Positions 8,428 to 16,431 of a stretch of 64,000 nucleotides of DNA are shown one piece after another; within the stretch, counting starts at the first letter, position 1, and each line of letters starts with the position of its first letter. This DNA comes from Changchengzhania lutea. GTDB lineage: Bacteria; Bacteroidota; Bacteroidia; Flavobacteriales; Flavobacteriaceae. Under the pieces are notes generated by a model. The model saw nothing but the letters and a program-made list of their open reading frames with translations, made no database searches and was not told the origin of the DNA. The stretch lies in NCBI RefSeq assembly GCF_006974145.1, contig NZ_CP039456.1:1828001-1892000 (forward strand), read 5' to 3'. The translations under genes and the position numbers were made by a program.

Positions 8428-8814
8428 ATGATGGAAGAACAAATTGAACTTTTTGTAGATAGTTTTAACACAGCATGGACGCAAGGTAATGTTAAGGATA
8501 TTAACTTACTTGTGGACGAAGATGTGATTTTTGTTGCGCCAGACTTAAAAACAGAGATTATTGGAAGAAAAGCATGTATACAGACCATAAGGGATTACAC
8601 TAAAAATGCAATAACAAAAGTGTTTGAAATTAAGGATAAGCAGATCCACGTTTGGGATAGAACAGCTACGGTATCTATAGATTATTATATGGAATACCAG
8701 ATGAATAATAAACTGTATAAAGAGAATGCTAAGGAATTCTGGACACTTATACAAAAAAATAACACTTGGTTGTTAGTTTGGCGTGCCATGGTTATGAATG
8801 ATAAGTTAGAATGA
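8428..8814 (+). CDS. SnoaL-like / DUF4440 NTF2-fold protein
   Basis: A 128-residue protein of the NTF2-like fold. It has an N-terminal helix (QIELFVDSFNTAWTQGN), a strand DEDVIFVAP, a GRKACIQTIRDY helix, and a curved sheet ending in KEFWTLIQKNNTWLLVW. There is no signal peptide. Proteins of this type are small steroid-isomerase-like enzymes or ligand-binding proteins; the residues seen do not fix a reaction. ATG 8428 or 8431 is the start. It is squeezed between the right end of the IS5-type element, 11 bases upstream, and the IS1595-type element 25 bases downstream. Its own promoter may have been displaced by the upstream element. A fragment of a paralogue lies at 4184-4258. Confidence 0.75.
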   Translation: MMEEQIELFVDSFNTAWTQGNVKDINLLVDEDVIFVAPDLKTEIIGRKACIQTIRDYTKNAITKVFEIKDKQIHVWDRTATVSIDYYMEYQMNNKLYKENAKEFWTLIQKNNTWLLVWRAMVMNDKLE

Positions 8815-8839
8815 TTTTCAATATAAAATGAAAACCTTT

Positions 8840-9839
8840 TTGTATATCCGTTTAATGTCCATTAGCTGTAATGCTAGCAATAATAAGCCTATCAAAGATT
8901 CGTTCTCCAAAATACCTGCGGTTGAGCTTATAAACAAACTCGTTCAGATATAATTGCAAATATTTCTTCTTGATTTTATGATAAGTTCCCGCAAAGTTCC
9001 TTTTAGCATTGCTTATTGCTATATGCACCCATTTGAGTGTTTCTTTGGTGGTTTGTTCGTTTGATTTCTCTGTCATATGTATTTCTACATAGTCTGCAAT
9101 ATTTACATATGAAGTACTCTTATCTGTAAATATAATAGTTTGCTCGTCATCAATAGCGTCTTTGAAGCTTTGGTCTGTGCCATCTGCCTTGTGGTCTTCT
9201 AATACCTTAGCTTTAAAATAACGGCATTGTCTATCTACTTTTCCTGTTTCTATATCTTCCAGTATGGTGCTTTCTGCCATAATCATAACATTGGATTTAG
9301 TTTTGCTCCCTCGACCTGCTTTTTGGGTTTTGTGTGCTTGTTCCGAGGCTTCAATAGTAAAATAGCCTTCATCCATTTCTATCATTCCTTCCAATGTGTA
9401 CCTGTCATCACGATCCCCCATTGCTCTACGCAGTTTATGGACCATTGCCCAAACTGGCTCATAACGTTTTAGCCCCAACTGGCGCTGTATCTCTTTACTG
9501 GAAAATCCTTTTTTTGTGGTGCTCATCAAAAAAATGGTCTTGTACCAAACCAGAAATGACAATTTAGAGCTTTCCATTATGGTGCCACTGCGCAATGATG
9601 TCCTTGAGTTGCAGGATTTACATTGATAGCTCCATTTATTGATCAGCCAATAGTGGTCTGTACATCCGCAACGCTTACAAACAACACCTTGCTTGTCCCT
9701 TTGCTCCTTGAAATGAAGCCTGCAACTCTTTTCATCTGTGAAATGAACCCCAAAAGAAAATATATCCATAGCTAACTGTTTTTGAATCAATTAAATATAC
9801 AAAATATTAATCAATATAGGGGTGTTTACGGATATACAA
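8840..9839 (-). mobile_element. IS1595-family (ISXO2-like) insertion sequence, 1000 bp
   Basis: Both ends are defined. The left end starts TTGTATATCCGT at 8840 and the right end is its exact inverse finishing at 9839. The 8-base direct repeat AAACCTTT lies immediately outside on both sides (8832-8839 and 9840-9847), the target-duplication length expected for IS1595. The element is exactly 1000 bp, carries one intact transposase and lacks passenger genes. Confidence 0.92.
8852..9769 (-). CDS. IS1595-family (ISXO2-like) transposase
   Basis: A 305-residue transposase. Residues about 28-62 form a zinc ribbon (CKRCGCTDHYW, then CKSC). The following helix-turn-helix region has KGFSSKEIQRQLGLKRYEPVW. 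The ISXO2-like domain begins at LEGMIEMDEGYF and includes FTDKSTSYVNIADYV and the late helix LNEFVYKLNRRYFG. ATG 9769 is preferred to the TTG at 9790, because conserved similarity begins with the FSFGVHF region. The frame is intact, so transposition may be possible. The family call is firm from the zinc ribbon plus the ISXO2 domain and the 8-base target duplication. Confidence 0.92.
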   Translation of the reverse strand: MDIFSFGVHFTDEKSCRLHFKEQRDKQGVVCKRCGCTDHYWLINKWSYQCKSCNSRTSLRSGTIMESSKLSFLVWYKTIFLMSTTKKGFSSKEIQRQLGLKRYEPVWAMVHKLRRAMGDRDDRYTLEGMIEMDEGYFTIEASEQAHKTQKAGRGSKTKSNVMIMAESTILEDIETGKVDRQCRYFKAKVLEDHKADGTDQSFKDAIDDEQTIIFTDKSTSYVNIADYVEIHMTEKSNEQTTKETLKWVHIAISNAKRNFAGTYHKIKKKYLQLYLNEFVYKLNRRYFGERIFDRLIIASITANGH

Positions 9840-10032
9840 AAACCTTTTCATTTATTTACGTTTTAGTATTAAATGCAGAAAAATAAATATGCGAGATTTG
9901 GCAACCCAGAAACTAAATGTATTGGTTTTAATAAAAGAGAATTTACCTTGTTGATTGCATAACAATTCAAATCATTTAAAATGTTTCTGCAAATTCTATT
10001 AAGTTTTTAACAAAAATAATTTCAAAAAATAG

Positions 10033-10072
10033 TTTCGTTTTATTTCGTTTTAAATTAAATTTATTAAATTTG
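10033..10072 (+). promoter_or_regulatory. sulfatase promoter with tandem GlpR-type operator
   Basis: A -7 box TAAATTTG lies at 10065-10072. Twelve bases upstream is the tandem direct repeat TTTCGTTTTATTTCGTTTTA (10033-10052), covering the -33 position. The same 20-base motif with one change lies before glpD at 12409-12428. A DeoR-family repressor gene sits between the two targets, and TTCG-containing repeats are known for DeoR/GlpR operators. Confidence 0.7.
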
Positions 10073-10101
10073 AAGCAAAACAAAATTAAATAAAGCTTAT
10101 C

Positions 10102-11571
10102 ATGAAAAATGGCATCTTATTATTTCTGATTTTATTTATAGCTTCTTGTCAAAAAAAAACCAAGGTTGACGATAATAAACCTAACATTCTCATGATAGTT
10201 GTTGATGATCAGGGTTATGCGGATTTTTCACCTTTTAAGAGTTATGATAAAACGGTATCTACTCCTAACATATCGCGCATAGGAAAGGCAGGCACCATTT
10301 TTACTCAAGCCTATGTTACTGCGCCAGTTTGCAGCCCTTCCAGAGTAGGCATATTAACTGGTAAAAATCAATTTAGATGGGATATACCAGCGAGTTGGGG
10401 ACCGGGCTTACCTGAAAATGTAAAAACCTTACCCGAATATTTAAAGGAAGCGGGCTATGAGACGGCTCGCATTGGTAAAAACGATTTAGGAAGAAATTTT
10501 CATAAAAATGATGTACGTGAATATCCTTTAAATCATGGTTATGATGAGTTCTTAGGGTTTAGTGCTCACGCCCATGATTTTTGGTTACATTCAGATAAAA
10601 TTAAAGAACGCACACCAGATCCAGAAGGGACTAGTGCAGTTTTAGGTCCCTTAATGCACAATATGGGAGAGAAAAGCTATGAGGACGGATATCTCACCGA
10701 CATCTTTACAGACGAGTCCATCGCTTATATTAAAAGGAAACGTGAGAAACCTTTTTTTCTCACACTTTCGTATAATTCGGTGCATCATTTAATTCACGAA
10801 GTGCCTAAAAAATATCTGGATAAATATGGCGCCAAGGAAATTCCTAATTACGACCCAGATAGTTTGGTGGCTTTTGGGCAACATGCACCAGGGAGTTACT
10901 CGGCTTATTACGATAAATATTCACGTGTTGGTGCTATTAAATCAGATGCATTAAGAAACTATTATTTGGCTAATCTTAACTGTTTGGATGACAATATAGG
11001 TCGCGTTTTAGAAACTCTGAAGGAACAACATTTAGATAAAAATACCATTATTATTTTTATTTCAGATAATGGAGGTTCGCCATTAACAGGCGCCAACAAT
11101 ACACCGCTTACAGGAGGTAAATATTCTTTGTGGGAAGGCGGGATACGTGTGCCTTTGGCAATAAGTTGGACGGACCATATTGAAGCTGGTAAGGTTGAAA
11201 CTAATTATGTGTCTGCAGCCGATATTTTACCGACGCTTTTAGATGCTGTTGGCATCCAAACTAATGATGATGCGCTTGATGGAATAAGCCTTTTAGAAAC
11301 TGACGCTAACAGATTATTGGTTTGGAAATGGCAAAAAACATGGGCAGTTAGGAAAGGAAATTGGAAATTGACCAATGCGAAAGAGAATCACTGGAAAAGC
11401 GAACCCTCTGCGCAATACATTGCACCCATAGTAGATAATATGGAGTTAAAACTTTTTAATGTGGCTAACGATCCTGGTGAGCGAGTAGATTTAGCTGAAC
11501 AGCAACCTGAAAAAGTCAAAGAATTAGAATTAGCTTATAAAACTTGGTGTGATACTAACATTAGTAAATAA
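10102..11571 (+). CDS. type I (formylglycine-dependent) sulfatase lipoprotein
   Basis: A 489-residue family S1 sulfatase with lipobox IASC near residue 15. The metal-site motif VVDDQGYAD is at residues about 33-41, and the formylglycine signature CSPSR begins at Cys78. Further metal-site and fold motifs are ARIGKNDLG and the ISDNGGSPLTG stretch near residue 320. The Cys-type motif needs a formylglycine-generating or anaerobic sulfatase-maturating enzyme elsewhere in the genome. It would desulfate a carbohydrate or glycerol-linked ester outside the inner membrane. The promoter carries the same tandem operator as glpD, so the gene appears to belong to the glycerol regulon. A usual monooperonic PUL sulfatase would not need this, which makes the pairing notable. 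The exact subfamily and substrate are not readable. Confidence 0.9.
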   Translation: MKNGILLFLILFIASCQKKTKVDDNKPNILMIVVDDQGYADFSPFKSYDKTVSTPNISRIGKAGTIFTQAYVTAPVCSPSRVGILTGKNQFRWDIPASWGPGLPENVKTLPEYLKEAGYETARIGKNDLGRNFHKNDVREYPLNHGYDEFLGFSAHAHDFWLHSDKIKERTPDPEGTSAVLGPLMHNMGEKSYEDGYLTDIFTDESIAYIKRKREKPFFLTLSYNSVHHLIHEVPKKYLDKYGAKEIPNYDPDSLVAFGQHAPGSYSAYYDKYSRVGAIKSDALRNYYLANLNCLDDNIGRVLETLKEQHLDKNTIIIFISDNGGSPLTGANNTPLTGGKYSLWEGGIRVPLAISWTDHIEAGKVETNYVSAADILPTLLDAVGIQTNDDALDGISLLETDANRLLVWKWQKTWAVRKGNWKLTNAKENHWKSEPSAQYIAPIVDNMELKLFNVANDPGERVDLAEQQPEKVKELELAYKTWCDTNISK

Positions 11572-11582
11572 TGAGAATAGGA

Positions 11583-12335
11583 TTAAACAATCGTTACTTT
11601 GACCCCTTTATCTTCTAATTTTTTCTTTGTTAAAGACGAGATTCCTTTGTCGGTTATAATCTCATTTACAAAACTGAGATCACAAATTTTGGCAAAACTT
11701 TTTTTCCCAAATTTACTAGAGTCTGCTAAAACAATGGTTTGTTGAGCTGATGCCAACATTTTCTGATTGAGTTGCGCTTCTTCTAAATTTGTTGTGGATA
11801 AGCCGTATTCAAAGTCAATCCCATCTACACCTAAAAAGAGTTTACTACAAGAAATGTTGTCTAGAATATCAGTAGCATATGAGCCAACTACTGAGGCTGA
11901 ACTGTGCCTAACATAACCCCCGAGTTGTAGAATTTCAATATTTGGATCGTTTATCAAATGCAAAACGGCATATAACGAAGAGGTGATGACTGTAAGCTTG
12001 TTTTTTGGCCTTATGAACTTAGAAAACGCCTGAACGGTTGTGCCAGAAGCAATCATTATAGAATCATTCTCATCAATACGTGCCGCGGCAGCTTGTGCAA
12101 TTCCGTTTTTTTCTTCAACCGAAATTTGCTCTTTTTCTATAATGGCTTTTTCATTTATGTATGGATTTTCAAAGGAAGCGCCACCGTGAGTTCTAAACAA
12201 TAACCCCTTTTCTTCTAAAAACTTCAAATCTTTTCTTATGGTCACAGCAGAAACATCTAACTGTCTACACAAATCTAAAACCTCAATGTGTTTTTCTTTG
12301 GCTAGGATGCTTAATATGGTTTCATGTCTTTTCAC
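11583..12335 (-). CDS. glpR: DeoR-family transcriptional repressor, GlpR-like
   Basis: A 250-residue regulator. Residues 1-57 are the DeoR winged helix-turn-helix (ETILSILAKEKHIEVLDL, VSAVTIRKDLKFLEEKGLL, then RTHGGA). The rest is the DeoRC sugar-phosphate sensor with IMIASGTTVQAF, VVGSYATDIL, KLFLGVDGID and IVLADSSKFGKKSF. It is divergent from glpD across a 151-base gap that holds the operator motif, and convergent with the sulfatase gene, which has the same motif. By analogy with GlpR it probably represses in the absence of glycerol-3-phosphate. The symbol rests on this context rather than on sequence alone. Confidence 0.85.
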   Translation of the reverse strand: MKRHETILSILAKEKHIEVLDLCRQLDVSAVTIRKDLKFLEEKGLLFRTHGGASFENPYINEKAIIEKEQISVEEKNGIAQAAAARIDENDSIMIASGTTVQAFSKFIRPKNKLTVITSSLYAVLHLINDPNIEILQLGGYVRHSSASVVGSYATDILDNISCSKLFLGVDGIDFEYGLSTTNLEEAQLNQKMLASAQQTIVLADSSKFGKKSFAKICDLSFVNEIITDKGISSLTKKKLEDKGVKVTIV

Positions 12336-12408
12336 GAATGTAAATATATATAAATGAAATAATATGAAGTTAGTTTATACCTTAATAAAGTTATAACTGT
12401 ATTATTTG

Positions 12409-12449
12409 TTTCGTTTTGTTTCGTTTTATGGATAAAATTAATATATTTG
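12409..12449 (+). promoter_or_regulatory. glpD promoter with tandem GlpR-type operator
   Basis: The tandem repeat TTTCGTTTTGTTTCGTTTTA lies at 12409-12428, and a consensus -7 box TATATTTG at 12442-12449. The 13-base gap between them is within one base of that at the sulfatase promoter. A repressor bound there would cover the -33 region. The glpR start lies 74 bases to the left, so the site may also autoregulate glpR. Confidence 0.72.
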
Positions 12450-12486
12450 GAACAAAATAATATTAATCAAAACAAAATACAATAAT

Positions 12487-14055
12487 TTGTTTGACAGAAA
12501 TATATTAGTTAATCAATTAAAAACATGTCCAAATTGGGATGTAATAATTATTGGTGGTGGAGCAACGGGTTTAGGTATTGCTCTAGACAGTGCAACCCGT
12601 GGATTTAAAACTTTACTTCTAGAACAGGTCGATTTTGCAAAAGGTACGTCTAGCCGAAGCACGAAATTGGTACACGGCGGGGTCAGGTATCTGGCTCAAG
12701 GTAATATAGATTTGGTGAAAGAGGCGCTTTACGAAAGAGGTCTCATGCTTAAAAATGCTTCACATTTAGTAAGTAACCAGTCATTCATTATCCCAAACTA
12801 TAAATGGTGGGACAACTTTTTTTATACAGTAGGATTAAAAATTTACGATTTCTTAGCCGGAAAATTAAGTTTTGGGAAATCTAAAAGAATATCAAAAAAA
12901 GAAACCCTTTCACGTTTAGAGACTATAAAACCAGTACATCTTAAAGGCGGTGTGGTGTATCATGATGGTCAATTTGACGATGCTCGATTGGCTGTTAATA
13001 TCGCACAGACTTCAATCGAGCAAGGCGCTACCGTTTTAAATCATTTTAAAGTAGAAAAATTGCTTAAAAACGATGATGGAATCATAAGTGGTGTTGAAGC
13101 TCAGGATACAGAAGATGGCACATCTTATACCCTAAAGGCAAAGGTGGTTATTAATGCCACGGGTGTATTTACTGATGAGGTATTAAAAATGGATGATAGG
13201 TCTGCAAAAAACATAATTAGACCAAGTCAGGGCATACATTTAGTTTTAGATCGATCCTTTTTACCAGGAAATGATGCGATAATGATTCCGAAAACTAACG
13301 ATGGAAGAGTATTATTCTTAGTGCCTTGGCATAATCGTGTAGTTGTTGGAACTACCGATACGTTGTTGGATAGCCATAGCTTAGAACCTAAGGCATTGGA
13401 TAAAGAAGTAGATTTTATTTTGGAAACAGCCAATAGGTATTTAACAAAACGAGTGAGTAAAAAAGATGTGTTAAGTATGTACGCTGGGTTAAGGCCGTTG
13501 GCAGCACCAAAAGATAATTCAGAAAAAACAAAAGAGATTTCTAGAAGTCATAAAATTATTGTTTCAGATTCTGGTTTAATTACTATTACTGGTGGCAAAT
13601 GGACCACGTATAGGCGTATGGCACAAGACACCATTAACATGGCTATGCAATTAGGAAAATTACCTCGTGTAAAATGTAGAACAAAAGATTTATTAATTCA
13701 TGGGGCCAATGGAGTAATAGATAAATCAGATCATTTGTATATTTATGGAAGTGATCGGAAGGGCATTGAAAAATTGATTCTTGAATCCTCAGGTTTATAT
13801 GAAAAATTACACCCCAGACTGGAGTTTGTTAAAGCAGAAGTGGTATGGGCCATACGCAATGAAATGGCTAGAACCGTCGAAGATATTTTGGCTAGACGAG
13901 TAAGGATATTGTTTCTGGATGCAAAAGCAGCGATAGAAATAGCTCCCATAGTAGCTGATATACTAGCAACAGAATTAAATAAGGATGAAAACTGGAAGCA
14001 GGAGCAGATTTCTGGTTTTGAAAAAATAGCTAGTCAATATATTATTTCAAATTAA
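12487..14055 (+). CDS. glpD: aerobic glycerol-3-phosphate dehydrogenase (FAD)
   Basis: A 522-residue flavoprotein that oxidises sn-glycerol-3-phosphate to dihydroxyacetone phosphate and passes electrons to quinone at the inner membrane. The FAD dinucleotide motif is VIIIGGGATGLGIALDSA at residues about 18-35, followed by the GlpD signature TSSRSTKLVHGGVRYL. Substrate-site and fold motifs GTTDT and GGKWTTYRRMA follow, with the C-terminal GlpD helical domain at residues about 395-520. The only sensible start is TTG at 12487: the next in-frame Met is beyond the FAD motif and no in-frame ATG or GTG lies upstream. It heads the glpD-glpK-glpF run. Confidence 0.95.
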   Translation: MFDRNILVNQLKTCPNWDVIIIGGGATGLGIALDSATRGFKTLLLEQVDFAKGTSSRSTKLVHGGVRYLAQGNIDLVKEALYERGLMLKNASHLVSNQSFIIPNYKWWDNFFYTVGLKIYDFLAGKLSFGKSKRISKKETLSRLETIKPVHLKGGVVYHDGQFDDARLAVNIAQTSIEQGATVLNHFKVEKLLKNDDGIISGVEAQDTEDGTSYTLKAKVVINATGVFTDEVLKMDDRSAKNIIRPSQGIHLVLDRSFLPGNDAIMIPKTNDGRVLFLVPWHNRVVVGTTDTLLDSHSLEPKALDKEVDFILETANRYLTKRVSKKDVLSMYAGLRPLAAPKDNSEKTKEISRSHKIIVSDSGLITITGGKWTTYRRMAQDTINMAMQLGKLPRVKCRTKDLLIHGANGVIDKSDHLYIYGSDRKGIEKLILESSGLYEKLHPRLEFVKAEVVWAIRNEMARTVEDILARRVRILFLDAKAAIEIAPIVADILATELNKDENWKQEQISGFEKIASQYIISN

Positions 14056-14101
14056 ATGACTAATATTTTTAATAGTGACTATTTGTAGAATCTAAACTTA
14101 A

Positions 14102-15607
<1,506 letters not shown>

Positions 15608-15625
15608 AGTAAATATATTTGTACT

Positions 15626-16354
15626 ATGACACCATTTATTTCAGAAATTATCGGAACAGCTATACTTATTTTATTGGGTGGAGGCGTAGTGGCTAATGTG
15701 GTCTTAAATAAAACTATAGGGAATAATGGAGGTTGGATAGTTATTACTACTGGATGGGCATTGGCCGTATATGTGGCCGTTGTAATTGCTGGTCCTTATA
15801 GTGGGGCTCATATTAATCCAGCGGTAAGTATTGGTTTGGCTATGGCTGGTAAATTCCCTTGGAGCGATGTGCCTTTGTATATTTTAGCACAGATGATTGG
15901 TGCCATGATAGGAGCTACTTGTGTGTGGTTATTTTATAAAAATCATTTTGATGTGACTGAAGATGGCGCTGCTAAAAAAGCAGTATTTTGTACTGCCCCA
16001 GCTATTAGGCATACATTTTCAAATGTTTTTAGTGAAGCCTTAGGAACCTTTGTATTGATTTTTACAATATTGTATTTTACAGATGCCACCATTAATGATA
16101 CCCAAACAATTATAGGCTTAGGATCTTTAGGCGCTTTGCCCGTTGCCTTTTTAGTATGGTCAATTGGTTTGTCGCTTGGTGGAACTACAGGTTACGCTAT
16201 AAATCCTGCGCGAGATTTAGGACCAAGAATTGTTCACGCTATACTTCCTATTAAAAAAAAAGCATCTAATGACTGGAGTTACGCATGGATTCCGGTTATA
16301 GGTCCTATAATTGGTGCTGCTCTAGCAGCTTTGGGAATGTCTCTACTTTCTTAA
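15626..16354 (+). CDS. glpF: glycerol facilitator, MIP/aquaglyceroporin family
   Basis: A 242-residue inner-membrane channel with six membrane spans. The two pore NPA boxes are intact: GAHINPAVSIGLAM at residues about 67-80 and GYAINPARDLGPR at about 191-203. The Asp right after the second NPAR is the glycerol-facilitator type residue rather than the one of strict water channels. It gives glycerol entry coupled to trapping by GlpK. It lies 18 bases after glpK in the same operon. Confidence 0.95.
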   Translation: MTPFISEIIGTAILILLGGGVVANVVLNKTIGNNGGWIVITTGWALAVYVAVVIAGPYSGAHINPAVSIGLAMAGKFPWSDVPLYILAQMIGAMIGATCVWLFYKNHFDVTEDGAAKKAVFCTAPAIRHTFSNVFSEALGTFVLIFTILYFTDATINDTQTIIGLGSLGALPVAFLVWSIGLSLGGTTGYAINPARDLGPRIVHAILPIKKKASNDWSYAWIPVIGPIIGAALAALGMSLLS

Positions 16355-16431
16355 TGAGTTTAAAGTGTTTTGATTAGTCATTTCCAAAAACTATCTTTAT
16401 AAGTAGATGGTGAATTAATGTTTTTTGATAA

